Assembly: GCA_025451875.1 (NCBI GenBank)
Contig: JANWJQ010000102.1
Location: 1 to 35,294 of the forward strand
Length of the DNA: 35,294 bases
Direction of reading: 5' to 3'
Source: Rhizomicrobium sp.
GTDB lineage: Bacteria > Pseudomonadota > Alphaproteobacteria > Micropepsales > Micropepsaceae
In this document: positions 24,300 to 33,124 of the stretch, piece after piece
Numbering within the stretch: position 1 is the first letter of the stretch
How the letters are laid out: each line of letters begins with the position of its first letter
Translations under genes and position numbers: made by a program
Notes under the pieces: model-generated
Told to the model about the DNA's origin: nothing
The model's input: only the letters and a program-made list of their open reading frames with translations
The model's database searches: none

Positions 24300-24908
24300 A
24301 TGTCTGCGGCAGCGCCAAAAATCGCGAGCAAGGGAAACGCGCCCCGGCGTGGGGCGCGGGTGCAGCACATCCTGGGCGAGAGCCTGGAATGTTTCGCAGA
24401 GTCCGGCTTCGAACGCGTCACCTATGACGAACTAATCGCGCGTTCCAAGGTTAGCCGCGGCAGCTTCTATTGGTACTTCCCGTCGAAGGAAGCGCTCTAC
24501 GAGGCGGTGCTGGATTATTGCGTGACCGGCTATGTCGCGCGGCTGGAGGAACAATTCGCGAAAACCGATGCGAAGGATCCTATCGTCAAGCGATTGATCG
24601 ATACGTCGCTGGCCGATTTCAACGCCAACCGTTCGCAATACCGCCTGCTGCTGCGGCCGCCGCCGTCAGCCGATGTTGTGAAGAAACTCGCGCAATGGAA
24701 TGACGATGTGCTGGCCTTCATGCGCGGCAAGCTGGAACCGGCGGTGAAAGCCGGAAGGCTGGACCGCGAAACGGCGGACACATTGCCCGACGTTCTCTCC
24801 GCTTTCATCGACGGCATCTGCGTGCGGCTCGTGCTGGAAGACGAGAATTCGGTCTCGACGCTATCGAAGAATATCGAACGCTTCCTTTGCCGGATCGTAG
24901 AGAGCTAG
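24300..24908 (+). CDS. TetR/AcrR-family regulator (first)
   Basis: 202 residues. The N-terminal HTH is HILGESLECFAESGFERVTYDELIARSKVSRGSFYWYFPSKEALYEAVLDY, with the typical YWYFPSKEALY end of the recognition helix region. The C-terminal ligand/dimer domain is less conserved, as usual. The start ATG at 24300 follows an AT-rich operator and promoter region. It is divergent from ridA-like/amine oxidase, the likely targets, and convergent with the alcohol dehydrogenase gene with a four-base stop overlap. The ligand is unknown. Confidence 0.93.
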   Translation: MSAAAPKIASKGNAPRRGARVQHILGESLECFAESGFERVTYDELIARSKVSRGSFYWYFPSKEALYEAVLDYCVTGYVARLEEQFAKTDAKDPIVKRLIDTSLADFNANRSQYRLLLRPPPSADVVKKLAQWNDDVLAFMRGKLEPAVKAGRLDRETADTLPDVLSAFIDGICVRLVLEDENSVSTLSKNIERFLCRIVES

Positions 24909-25933
24909 TTCTCCAGCATCACCTTGCACTGGTGTGATGGCTTGCGTAGTGCCTCGAAGGCGCTCGGCAGCGTGTCGAGCGTGACGACATCGGTGATCAT
25001 GTGGTCCACATTCACTCGGTCGGATGCGATCATGGAAATCACATAGTCGAAATCGGCGGGGCGGTAGCCAAGCACGAATTGCAGCTCCAGCTCCTTCACG
25101 ATGCCCATCAGCGGCATGATCGTGTCGGGCTGCTGACAGACGCCCGCAATCACGATGCGGCAGCCACGCGGCGCATCGATCATCGCCATATTGATCAAGC
25201 CCGGCGCGCCGACACATTCAAATATGATGTCCGGCCCCTTGCCCGCGATCTTCTCGACCTGCGGCGTCAGCGGCATGTTGGGATCGATGGCATCGGTGGC
25301 GCCGAACTTTGCGGCCATGGTTTTGCGCACATCCGCCTTCTCGCTAACGATGACGTGGCGCGCACCGAGGAATTTGGCCCAGAGCATCACAGCAAGACCC
25401 ACTGGCCCGGCACCGATCACCAGAACCGTCGCGCCACGTGGCATCTTCGCCATATCGACGGCATGCAGACCTACAGCGAGCGGCTCCACCAGCGCCCCTT
25501 CACGGAAGGACACGGCGTCCGGCAAACGATAAGCGCTTGTCGCGCCGATCTTCACATAGTCGGCGTAAGCGCCATGGCTCTGACCAAGACCAATGCTGAT
25601 GCCCTTGCCGCAAACGCTTTGGCCGCCACCGAAATTCTTGCATGGGCTGGAATCGCCGCAGCAGATATAGGGAAAACCCGCAACGCGATCGCCTTCCTTG
25701 AACTTGCCCGCCAGCGCGCTGCCGATGCCGACGACTTCGCCCGCAAATTCGTGGCCCATCACGCTGCCAAGCGCGAGCGGCATGATCGATGTGGGTTCGG
25801 TCATGTGCAGATCCGATCCGCAAATTCCGCAATTCCTCACCTTGAGGATCAGCTCATGCGCGGCGGGTGTGGGATCGGCCAGCGTTTCAATCGCCAGCGG
25901 CTTGGACATCTCCCGGAAAATGGCAGCACGCAT
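24905..25933 (-). CDS. Zinc-dependent alcohol dehydrogenase (MDR family)
   Basis: 342 residues. The catalytic zinc site is C35 (NCGICGSDLHM) and H61/E62 (GHEFAGEVVGIG). The cofactor fold is VLVIGAGPVGLAVMLWAKFLGARHVIVSE, with Glu or a nearby polar residue suggesting NAD. The structural-zinc Cys cluster is atypical: CCGDSSPCKNFGGGQSVC. The N-terminal MRAAIFREMSKPLAIE matches threonine/sorbitol-type dehydrogenases. The ATG at 25933 follows AAGGGGAAG. The substrate is unknown. It is divergent from the amidase gene, with 77 bases between. Confidence 0.93.
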   Translation of the reverse strand: MRAAIFREMSKPLAIETLADPTPAAHELILKVRNCGICGSDLHMTEPTSIMPLALGSVMGHEFAGEVVGIGSALAGKFKEGDRVAGFPYICCGDSSPCKNFGGGQSVCGKGISIGLGQSHGAYADYVKIGATSAYRLPDAVSFREGALVEPLAVGLHAVDMAKMPRGATVLVIGAGPVGLAVMLWAKFLGARHVIVSEKADVRKTMAAKFGATDAIDPNMPLTPQVEKIAGKGPDIIFECVGAPGLINMAMIDAPRGCRIVIAGVCQQPDTIMPLMGIVKELELQFVLGYRPADFDYVISMIASDRVNVDHMITDVVTLDTLPSAFEALRKPSHQCKVMLEN

Positions 25934-26010
25934 CACGCTTCCCCTTTGTTCTTCTTGACCCCAATACCCAGACCTTATGTCATCCGATGGTCCGCACAAG
26001 AGAGTTCGAG

Positions 26011-27438
26011 ATGACCGGAATTTACGCTACGGCACGACAGATGCTTTCCGATCTGGCGGCAAAAAAGATTTCCGCGCGCGAACTTCTGGATCTGCATGTC
26101 ACGCGCAATGATGCCGTGCACGGAAAACTGAACGCGGTCATCGAAAAGGACCTCGATCACGCGCGCGCCGCTGCCAAATCCATCGACGATGCGCGGGCAC
26201 ATGGCGCGAAGCTTGGCACGCTTGCCGGATTGCCGATGACGATCAAGGATGGCTTCGATGTGTTCGGCATGCCGGCCACCTCCGGCGCTCGCGGGTTCAC
26301 GGGGCGCGCCAAGGATTGCCAGGATGCCGACGTGGTGGCGGCCGCGCGCAAGGCCGAAGCGATCATCTGGGGCAAGACGAACGTGCCTTACATGCTGGGC
26401 GACATTCAGAGCTACAACGAGATCTACGGCACCACGAACAATCCCTATGACGTGACGAAGACACCGGGCGGTTCGTCCGGCGGTGCGGCGGCGGCGCTGG
26501 CTGCCGGCATCACCCCCCTGGAAATCGGATCGGATATCGGTGGCTCGCTGCGCCATCCCGCGAATTTCTGCGGCGTGGTTTCGCTGAAGCCGACCTGGGG
26601 CGTGCTGTCGCTGCGCGGCCATATTCCGCCCGCGCCGGATGAATTCATCGAAACCGATCTGGGCGTTGTCGGACCGATGGCGCGCAATGTCGATGATCTG
26701 CGCCTGTTGTGGAATGTGCTGCGCGGGAATGAGGACGCCGCGGAGAAGCCGGTGAAGGGTTCGCGCATCGCAGTGTGGGATGAAGACCCGGCCTTCCCGC
26801 TCGCCGGCGAAGTGCAAAGCGCCGTGCGCCGCGCTGCGGATGCGCTGTCCCGCCAAGGCGTCGGCATCGGCAACGCCAAGCCGCCGGTGAGTGGTGCGGA
26901 TTTGATGGGGCCTTATATGCAGACGCTGGCCGCGGTACTCGGCAGTGGATTGCCGGACGACGTCTACAACGCTTTCGCGACAATGAATGCGCAGGACCGC
27001 AAGACGATCGCGGAGGGCGGGGATGGCGGCGCGGTGTTCCGCCTTTCCTCGACGGCCAGCTATCGCGACATCATGCGCGCCGGCGTCGTGCGCCAGAAGC
27101 AGAAAGACAAGCTCGATGCCTTTTTCGATGAAGGCTATGAGGCGGTGCTGATGCCGGTGACGCCGATCACCGCTTTCGCGCACAACCAGCAAGGCAGCTT
27201 CGCGGACCGCGTCATCGATGTGGACGGAAGGACCGTGCCTTATGGTGCGCTGCTGAACTGGATTTCACTCGCCACTTCGCTTCACGCCCCGGCGTTGGCC
27301 GTACAGGCCGGGCGTGCGGCGAACGGCATGCCCGTGGGCGTGCAGCTTGTCGGGCGCCGTAACGGCGAGGACCGGCTTTTCGATCTGGCCCGCGCAATAG
27401 AACGGGAGCTTGGCGGCTTCGAAGCCCCGCCGCTCTGA
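26011..27438 (+). CDS. Amidase-signature family amidase
   Basis: 475 residues. The Ser-cisSer-Lys triad is seen as Lys79 (LPMTIKDGF), Ser155 in TPGGSSGGAAAALAAG, and nucleophile Ser179 in GSDIGGSLRHPANFCG. The last segment APALAVQAGRAANGMPVGVQLVGR is typical of the family. It hydrolyses an amide to an acid and ammonia; the substrate is unknown. The ATG at 26011 is preferred (AGAGAGTTCGAG upstream); ATG 25987 is an alternative. The luciferase-like monooxygenase follows 84 bases later on the same strand. Confidence 0.95.
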   Translation: MTGIYATARQMLSDLAAKKISARELLDLHVTRNDAVHGKLNAVIEKDLDHARAAAKSIDDARAHGAKLGTLAGLPMTIKDGFDVFGMPATSGARGFTGRAKDCQDADVVAAARKAEAIIWGKTNVPYMLGDIQSYNEIYGTTNNPYDVTKTPGGSSGGAAAALAAGITPLEIGSDIGGSLRHPANFCGVVSLKPTWGVLSLRGHIPPAPDEFIETDLGVVGPMARNVDDLRLLWNVLRGNEDAAEKPVKGSRIAVWDEDPAFPLAGEVQSAVRRAADALSRQGVGIGNAKPPVSGADLMGPYMQTLAAVLGSGLPDDVYNAFATMNAQDRKTIAEGGDGGAVFRLSSTASYRDIMRAGVVRQKQKDKLDAFFDEGYEAVLMPVTPITAFAHNQQGSFADRVIDVDGRTVPYGALLNWISLATSLHAPALAVQAGRAANGMPVGVQLVGRRNGEDRLFDLARAIERELGGFEAPPL

Positions 27439-27522
27439 GTTTCTTTGACGTGGCGTCAGTGGGGACTCGCGCGCCTCCGCATGGCATAGTTCGGCCAACA
27501 AATATCGAGGGAGCGCATCGCC

Positions 27523-28689
27523 ATGAAACTTCGCAACGGAATCTTTCTCGCGCCATTTCATCCGGTCGATGAAGACCCGACGCTGTGCATTCAGCGCGAC
27601 ATGGAATTGATCGAGCATCTGGATCGTCTCGGCTACGACGAAGCCTGGGTGGGCGAGCATCATTCCGCCGGCTTTGAAATCATCCCTTCGCCGGAATTGT
27701 TCATCGCGGCGGTGGCGGAACGCACCAAGCGCATTCGTCTCGGCACCGGCGTGGTGTCGCTGCCCTATCACAACCCGCTGATGGCGGCGAACCGCATGAT
27801 ACAGCTCGATCATCAGACGCGCGGGCGCGTAATGTTCGGCGTCGGCCCCGGACTTCTTCCTTCGGACGCGTTCTCGATGGGCATCGATCCTTCGACGCAG
27901 CGCGACCGCATGGTGGAAGCCATCGAAGTGATCCTGCGGTTGTGGAAAGGCGAACGCGTCACCCACAAGACCGACTGGTTCACCTTGCAGGACGCGACGT
28001 GCCAGCTTCTGCCGTTCAGCGATCCCTATCCGGAGATCTGCGTGGCATCGTCCGTCACGCCGTCCGGCGGCAAGCTGGCGGGCAAGCATGGCTTCGGCAT
28101 GCTCTGCGTGGCGGCGACACAAGCCGGCGGTTACGATGCGCTGGCGATCAACTGGGAGATCGCCAACAAGACAGCGTCCGAGAACGGCAAGACCATGGAC
28201 CCGTCGCGCCTGCGCCTCGTAGGCCCGGTGCATATCGCCGAAACGCGCGAGCAAGCCTTCGAGAACGTGAAGTTCGGCCTCGACAAATGGCAGGGCTATT
28301 TCTCCGGCATCTCCGCAGTGGCTGGCCGCGATTCGACAGAAAACCAATCAGCGCAGCAGATGGTGGAAAACGGCGTGGCGGTGATCGGCACACCAGAAGA
28401 CGCCATCGCCCAGATCCAGCGCCTGCAGAAGAAGCAGGGCGATTTCGGCTGCTTCCTGCAGCTCGCGCACAATTGGGCGAATTTCGAGAACACCAAGAAG
28501 TCCTACGAATTGTGGCAGCGCCATGTGACGCCGGTGATCAATGGTGCAAACACCGCGCGCGAAACCGCGCTAAACTGGGCGAAAGACAACAAGGAGCGCT
28601 TCATCGGCGCCGCCATGAACGCCGCGATGCAGACAATTCAGAAGCATCACGAAGACGAAGCGAAGAAGGGCAAGAAAGCCGCCGAATAG
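27523..28689 (+). CDS. LLM-class flavin-dependent monooxygenase (limonene monooxygenase-like)
   Basis: 388 residues, bacterial luciferase-like TIM barrel. Signatures are GYDEAWVGEHHSAGFEIIPSPELFIAAVAERT, RLGTGVVSLPYHNPLMAANRMIQLDH, GRVMFGVGPGLLPSDAFSMG, and GKHGFGMLC. The C-terminal NGVAVIGTPEDAIAQIQRL is also typical. It needs FMNH2 from a separate reductase and inserts oxygen into a small organic substrate; I recall the same set in limonene monooxygenase-type enzymes, but the substrate here is unknown. GAGGGAGCG lies before the ATG. A strong terminator follows at 28709-28748. Confidence 0.92.
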   Translation: MKLRNGIFLAPFHPVDEDPTLCIQRDMELIEHLDRLGYDEAWVGEHHSAGFEIIPSPELFIAAVAERTKRIRLGTGVVSLPYHNPLMAANRMIQLDHQTRGRVMFGVGPGLLPSDAFSMGIDPSTQRDRMVEAIEVILRLWKGERVTHKTDWFTLQDATCQLLPFSDPYPEICVASSVTPSGGKLAGKHGFGMLCVAATQAGGYDALAINWEIANKTASENGKTMDPSRLRLVGPVHIAETREQAFENVKFGLDKWQGYFSGISAVAGRDSTENQSAQQMVENGVAVIGTPEDAIAQIQRLQKKQGDFGCFLQLAHNWANFENTKKSYELWQRHVTPVINGANTARETALNWAKDNKERFIGAAMNAAMQTIQKHHEDEAKKGKKAAE

Positions 28690-28708
28690 CAGCTTCGCGA
28701 TTTTTTGG

Positions 28709-28748
28709 GAGTGGCCATGCGGTTTCGTGTGGCCACTCTTTTTCTTTT
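28709..28748 (+). terminator. Strong rho-independent terminator after the LLM monooxygenase gene
   Basis: GAGTGGCCA (28709-28717) and TGGCCACTC (28730-28738) form a perfect 9-bp stem with a 12-base loop, followed by TTTTTCTTTT (28739-28748). Confidence 0.85.
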
Positions 28749-28766
28749 CCGCGTTAGCTTGCACGC

Positions 28767-29201
28767 ATGACGACGCACCAATTCGCCGGCGGCTGCCATT
28801 GCGGCAATCTCTCTTTTGTCTTCGAGACAACCGCGGGACTGGATGTTCTGGGGCTGCGCGCGGACATGTGCAGTTTCTGTCGCGCGCATGGTGCGCACAC
28901 AACATCCGATCCGAACGGGTCGATCCGCATTTCCGTGCGCGATGCGGACAAGCTCAATCGCTACCGGTTCGGCTTGAAGACAGCGGATTTCCTGATCTGC
29001 CGCGATTGCGGCGTCTATATCGGCGCGCTGATGGAAGATGGCGGGAAAATGTGGTTCACCGTCAACGCCAACAGCTTCCGCGAGAAGCCACCGCTGGATT
29101 TTCCCGTGGTGCCGCACAATTTCGACGGCGAGGACGTGCCTGGCCGCATCGCGCGGCGCAAGGCAAAGTGGACACCGGTTTCCGAATTGAGGATCGCATG
29201 A
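28767..29201 (+). CDS. GFA/CENP-V-like zinc protein
   Basis: 144 residues. The zinc cysteines of the GFA family are visible: C10/C12 (GGCHCGNL), C35/C38 (DMCSFCRAHGA) and C78/C81 (LICRDCGVYIG). GGCHCG at the N-terminus is the family hallmark. Members were named after a glutathione-dependent formaldehyde-activating enzyme, but most are of unknown activity. The start ATG at 28767 gives MTTHQFAGGCHCG. Its stop overlaps the isochorismatase-like start (ATGA). Confidence 0.9.
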   Translation: MTTHQFAGGCHCGNLSFVFETTAGLDVLGLRADMCSFCRAHGAHTTSDPNGSIRISVRDADKLNRYRFGLKTADFLICRDCGVYIGALMEDGGKMWFTVNANSFREKPPLDFPVVPHNFDGEDVPGRIARRKAKWTPVSELRIA

Positions 29202-29725
29202 ATACGGCGCTTGTTATCATCGACCATCAGAAGGCCATGTTCTCCAATCCGGATATGCAGCCTTATGACGGCGAAGCGGTGACGGGCCGGATCGCCGCGC
29301 TGCTCGCCAATGCGCGCATAGCCGGAACGCCGGTCTTCTTCGTGCAGCACGATGGCGGGCCGGACGACGACTTCCATTCCGGCAAGCCTGGTTATCCGTT
29401 TCACGACAAGATCGCACCGCGCGCGGATGAAGATGTGACGGTGAAGACCAAATCCAGCGCCTTTCACGGCACCGATTTCGACGCCAAGCTGAAACGTGCC
29501 GGCATCGACCATCTCGTCATCACCGGCATGCAGTCGGAATATTGCGTGACTTCGGCGATCCGTGGCGCCCATGAGCGCGGCTACAAGCTCACGCTTGTTT
29601 CCGACGCCCATTCCACTTTCGACAGCAAGGTCGCCAAAGGCGCGGACATCGTCGCGATCATCAACGACACGACGCGCGGCAGCTTCGGCACGGTTATCCC
29701 GGCCGCTGAAATCGATTTCGGTTAG
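29198..29725 (+). CDS. Isochorismatase-like cysteine hydrolase
   Basis: 175 residues. The catalytic set of the family is visible: Asp9 (LVIIDHQ), Lys83 or Lys85 (TVKTKSSAF), and nucleophile Cys116 with its cis-peptide motif (TGMQSEYCVTSAIRGAHERGY). Family members include nicotinamidases and other small amidases; the substrate is unknown. It is translationally coupled to the GFA-like gene and ends with a four-base convergent overlap with the acyl-CoA synthetase gene. Confidence 0.92.
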   Translation: MNTALVIIDHQKAMFSNPDMQPYDGEAVTGRIAALLANARIAGTPVFFVQHDGGPDDDFHSGKPGYPFHDKIAPRADEDVTVKTKSSAFHGTDFDAKLKRAGIDHLVITGMQSEYCVTSAIRGAHERGYKLTLVSDAHSTFDSKVAKGADIVAIINDTTRGSFGTVIPAAEIDFG

Positions 29726-31500
29726 AGCTTTACACGGCCGGAAACGATGTCTGCGTAACGCGCACCATCGAGGTGTTCGTATTTGTAGGTCGCCGGATTC
29801 AGCCAGTAGAGCGGATCGCCGATCGTGGCGGGATCGAAGCCTTCCTTCACCAGCTCCACTTTGCGTTGCTTGAACGTGCCGGTGATTTCCATCTGCGGCA
29901 GCAGGCGCAGAAAGACGGGCCGCGCATAGGCGGGAAGGCTGCCCGCCAGTTCCTGCGACAGCGCATCGAGCTTGAAGTCGCCATCGACGACCAACGCCGC
30001 CATGCCCGCACGGCCATCCATGCCGGGCACGGAAACACCATAGATATTGGCTTCCAGAACACCGGGGATCACACCCAGCGCTTCGGAGACTTCGCTCGTC
30101 GCCACATTCTCACCTTTCCAGCGGAAGGTGTCGCCGATGCGGTCAACGAAATAGAAATAACCGAGTTCATCCTGCTTCATCAGGTCGCCGGTGCGAAACC
30201 AGCTGTCGCCCGTCTCGAACACATCGTGCAGGATCTTCTTCTGCGTGTCGGCGGCCTTGGTATATCCCTCGAAATCCTTGCCGGGTTCGTGCGTGATCTG
30301 GCCGATGGCCTCACCCGCTTCATTGGGCATGCACTCGATGCAGAAGCCTTCGGCATCGCGGACTGGCATTTCATGCTCGATATCGAAACGCACGATACGC
30401 GTGGTCAGCACGTTGCGCAGATAATGCGGGATGCGGCCGACGGCACCGACCTTGCCGTCATAATTCAGCATCGAGACATTGCCTTCGGTCGCGCCATAAA
30501 ACTCCACGATCTTGGGAATCGCGAAACGTTCCTGAAAATGCGGCCAGATTTCCGGACGCAAGCCATTGCCCGTGATCGCGCGCAAATGATGCTGCCGCTC
30601 ATGGCTGTTGGGTGGCGCGTTCAGCAGATAGCGGCACAGCTCGCCGATATATTGGAAGAAGGTCGGCGTGTAGCGATAGCAATCGTCCCAGAATTCATGG
30701 ACGGAGAATTTGCGCCGCAGCACCAGCGACCCACCTGCGGTAAACGCCACGCCCACCGCACAGATGCCGCCGGAAGAATGATAAAGCGGCAAGACATTGT
30801 ACATCCGGTCGCTGGGCTGCGCGTTCAACCCGCCGGCGAAGCCATACATCATGAAGAGCCCGCGAAGATGGCTGATGTTCGCAGCTTTCGGCAGACCCGT
30901 GGTGCCGGAGGTGAAGATGTAGAAAGCTTTGTCTTTGCAAAGCAGGCCTTCGCGCGCTTTGGGATCGAAAGGCTCGGATGACGCCGTGGCGAGCGCGATG
31001 TCGAGATTGCCGCCACCATTTTCATCGGTGATCCATAATGCCGGCGCGGGCAAAATCGGTTCTGCCGATTCACGATAGACATCGGCCAGTTCCGCGCCGA
31101 CGACGATATGCTTGGCGCCTGCGATAGTGACGCAATGCGCCAAGGGCTGCCCGCGCAGATTGGTGTTGATGAGCGCGACAATCGCGCCAAGCTTGAGAAG
31201 ACCGAGCCAGGCAAAAAGATATTCGGGGCGGTTCTCCATCAGAAGCGCCACGACATCGCCTTTGCCGATGCCTTGCGCCTGACCCCAGCGCGCATAGCGC
31301 GCCGCCCAACCGTCCATCTCCCGGTATGTGATGGTGCGATCCTGAAAACAGATGGCGATGTTTTCGGGATGCGTGCGCACCACCGCTTCCATCACATCGG
31401 CGATGGTCTCCGCGGAGTCCGGCTTCACATGGCGCATGCGATAGAAGGTGCGCGCCAGGCTTGATATATAGATCGTCTCACGCCTTATGGCGTTGAACAT
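29722..31500 (-). CDS. FATP-type long-chain acyl-CoA synthetase
   Basis: 592 residues, AMP-forming ligase. The AMP-binding signature is AFYIFTSGTTGLPKAANISHLRG. FYGATEGNVSML, SWFRTGDLMKQDELGYFYFVDRIGDTFRWKGENVATSEV and ITGTFKQRKVELV complete the adenylation and A8-A10 motifs. The VDRIGDTFRWKGENVAT and YKYEHLDGARY endings match the fatty-acid transport protein (FATP) branch. It activates a long-chain or very-long-chain fatty acid to its CoA ester. The start ATG at 31500 gives MFNAIRRETIYISSLARTF. It is divergent from the TusA-like gene. Confidence 0.93.
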   Translation of the reverse strand: MFNAIRRETIYISSLARTFYRMRHVKPDSAETIADVMEAVVRTHPENIAICFQDRTITYREMDGWAARYARWGQAQGIGKGDVVALLMENRPEYLFAWLGLLKLGAIVALINTNLRGQPLAHCVTIAGAKHIVVGAELADVYRESAEPILPAPALWITDENGGGNLDIALATASSEPFDPKAREGLLCKDKAFYIFTSGTTGLPKAANISHLRGLFMMYGFAGGLNAQPSDRMYNVLPLYHSSGGICAVGVAFTAGGSLVLRRKFSVHEFWDDCYRYTPTFFQYIGELCRYLLNAPPNSHERQHHLRAITGNGLRPEIWPHFQERFAIPKIVEFYGATEGNVSMLNYDGKVGAVGRIPHYLRNVLTTRIVRFDIEHEMPVRDAEGFCIECMPNEAGEAIGQITHEPGKDFEGYTKAADTQKKILHDVFETGDSWFRTGDLMKQDELGYFYFVDRIGDTFRWKGENVATSEVSEALGVIPGVLEANIYGVSVPGMDGRAGMAALVVDGDFKLDALSQELAGSLPAYARPVFLRLLPQMEITGTFKQRKVELVKEGFDPATIGDPLYWLNPATYKYEHLDGARYADIVSGRVKL

Positions 31501-31564
31501 GACAGCCCTTCCGACTCGATGGGCCAAGAATAGGCCGCGCGGGAAACACGGCAAAAGGGGCCAA

Positions 31565-31792
31565 ATGGCGCAAGAGGAAATCGACCTGAGAGGCTTGAAA
31601 TGCCCTCTGCCCGCGCTGATGGCCCGCAAACATCTGCGCGATGCCGCGTTTGGCGCGGAAATCCACATCATCACCGACGATCCGATGGCGCCGATCGACG
31701 TGCCGCATATGTGCCGGCAGGAAGGCTATGACGTGGTGGCCGTGACGCGCGATGGCGATATAGCCCGCATGGTCCTCAAGCGATCCGCTTGA
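31565..31792 (+). CDS. TusA/SirA-like sulfurtransferase-family protein
   Basis: 75 residues. The TusA motif is IDLRGLKCPLPALMARKHLRD, with the active Cys13 in the CPLP (CPxP) signature, followed by HIITDDPMAPIDVPHMC. TusA relays sulfur for tRNA thiolation; stand-alone relatives often serve other sulfur-transfer roles. The start ATG at 31565 is preceded by AAAAGGGG (upstream ATGs at 31487 and 31499 lack a ribosome-binding site). It is convergent with the lipoprotein gene, 24 bases away. Confidence 0.9.
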   Translation: MAQEEIDLRGLKCPLPALMARKHLRDAAFGAEIHIITDDPMAPIDVPHMCRQEGYDVVAVTRDGDIARMVLKRSA

Positions 31793-31816
31793 TTGCGCGC
31801 CGGCGAGTCAACGGAA

Positions 31817-32365
31817 TCACTTCGATGGCGGTGGCGGCGGAAGAACACGCGGGCCCAGACGTGTGAGCACATCCTGCGCATCGAGCGAACGCGGATCCGC
31901 TTTGGCCTGATCGGCCGTCAGCATGACGATCTCGGCATAGGCCTCGTAACGCGTGATCGGGCGCGTCTGGACGTCCTCATCAAAGCCCCAATTGTGCCAG
32001 TACCAGCCGAAATGGCGGTAAGGGCCATAAAGGCCCGGGAAGCCATCGAAGCTCGAGAGATAGGTGGTCTTCGCCTTGGTATCGCGATCGTCGAAGGTGA
32101 AAGCGGTGTACCCTGAGGCCAGCGTCACCTGCGCTGCGCGGAATAGCAGATAATTTTCAACGGTCGCGCGCGGCGTCACCGAATTGCCGGCAAAGGTCAC
32201 GCGGAAGCGGTTTTTGGCGAGCTGCTCATCTGTGTAGCCGGTAGGGCTGCCTTCCGTGCGCGGGCTATAGGGCGTCGGCTGGATGCAGCCAGACACCAAC
32301 AATGCGAGACCCAAGCTCGCGGAGAATGCATAAGCTTTTGATCTATTTGATTTCTTTCCACTCAT
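31817..32365 (-). CDS. CC0125/CC1285-like outer-membrane lipoprotein
   Basis: 182 residues. The N-terminal signal ends in a lipobox LVSGC with lipidated Cys27 (after ALLVSGC). The mature part has GYTDEQLAKNRFRVTFAGNSVTPRATVENYLLFRAAQVTLASGYTAFTF, which I recall from the CC0125/CC1285 lipoprotein family, then RPITRYEAYAEIVML and LTRLGPRVLPPPPP. The start ATG at 32365 is preferred over a longer reading from 32416 because the lipobox position then fits. Function is unknown. It is divergent from the second TetR gene, with 120 bases between. Confidence 0.82.
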   Translation of the reverse strand: MSGKKSNRSKAYAFSASLGLALLVSGCIQPTPYSPRTEGSPTGYTDEQLAKNRFRVTFAGNSVTPRATVENYLLFRAAQVTLASGYTAFTFDDRDTKAKTTYLSSFDGFPGLYGPYRHFGWYWHNWGFDEDVQTRPITRYEAYAEIVMLTADQAKADPRSLDAQDVLTRLGPRVLPPPPPSK

Positions 32366-32454
32366 CGACCGCTCCCGCGAATCTCGCTCTGCCCTGTCGA
32401 AGCAGCATAGCGCCACTGCAAACGCGCCGGTTGTTAAATCCGCGACGGAAACTA

Positions 32455-32472
32455 TAACTGACTGGTTAGTTA
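32455..32472. promoter_or_regulatory. TetR-type operator before the second tetR gene
   Basis: TAACTGACTGGTTAGTTA is an imperfect 18-bp palindrome with outer arms TAACT/AGTTA, ending 13 bases before the ATG of the second TetR gene. It contains CTGACTGGTTAG, also found (minus strand) at 13906-13917. Binding by the adjacent TetR is inferred. Confidence 0.6.
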
Positions 32473-32485
32473 TTTACTGGATCAA

Positions 32486-33124
32486 ATGGGCGTTTCCTCC
32501 CCCCGTTGGCGCAGACGCAAGACGGCAAGGCCGCAGGAAATCCTGGAGGCGGCTCTGGGGTGTTTTGCGGAGAAGGGCTTCGCGGCGTCGCGGATGGACG
32601 ACATCGCCGAACGCGCGGGCGTCACCAAAGGCACGATCTATCTCTACTTCGAAAACAAGGACGCGGTGTTCAAAGCATTGGTGCGCGAATCCATCGGCGC
32701 GCAGATCGCCCAAGTTATAGAGAGCATCCGCGCCTATAAAGGCCCGTCGCGAGAATTGCTGCGCAACGCGGTGACGATGATCGCCCATTTCGCGGCCACC
32801 AGCGACCGGGTGGTGCTGCCCAAGATCATCGTCGCGGAGGCCGGCAATTTTCCCGAACTGGCGCGTTTCTATCGCGACGAGATCATCGACAAGGGATTGG
32901 GCGCGATGACAAGCGTGATCGCGCGCGGCGTCGAACGCGGCGAATTCCGTGACGTGAATCCGGATCATGTCGCGCGCATGATGATCGCCCCCATCCTGTT
33001 GTCGATCTTCTGGCGCACCACCTTCGCGCAATTCGACACCGAGCCTTACGATTATCTGGCGTTCCTGAAATCCCATCTCGATATTCTGCTGCGCGGCATT
33101 GCCGCCGACGGAGACGCATCATGA
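32486..33124 (+). CDS. TetR/AcrR-family regulator (second)
   Basis: 212 residues. The HTH is EILEAALGCFAEKGFAASRMDDIAERAGVTKGTIYLYFENKDAVFKALVRE. The C-domain resembles the group of TetR proteins placed before MFP/ABC exporters (LPKIIVAEAGNFPELARFYRDEIIDKGLGAM, typical of the E. coli CecR/YbiH type). The ATG at 32486 lies 13 bases after an operator-like palindrome, so it probably represses itself and the downstream exporter. The stop overlaps the membrane-fusion gene start (ATGA). Confidence 0.93.
   Translation: MGVSSPRWRRRKTARPQEILEAALGCFAEKGFAASRMDDIAERAGVTKGTIYLYFENKDAVFKALVRESIGAQIAQVIESIRAYKGPSRELLRNAVTMIAHFAATSDRVVLPKIIVAEAGNFPELARFYRDEIIDKGLGAMTSVIARGVERGEFRDVNPDHVARMMIAPILLSIFWRTTFAQFDTEPYDYLAFLKSHLDILLRGIAADGDAS

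Noticed and set aside
29773..30981. 402-codon plus-strand open frame
   Set aside because: Antisense to the acyl-CoA synthetase, which has full AMP-ligase motifs.
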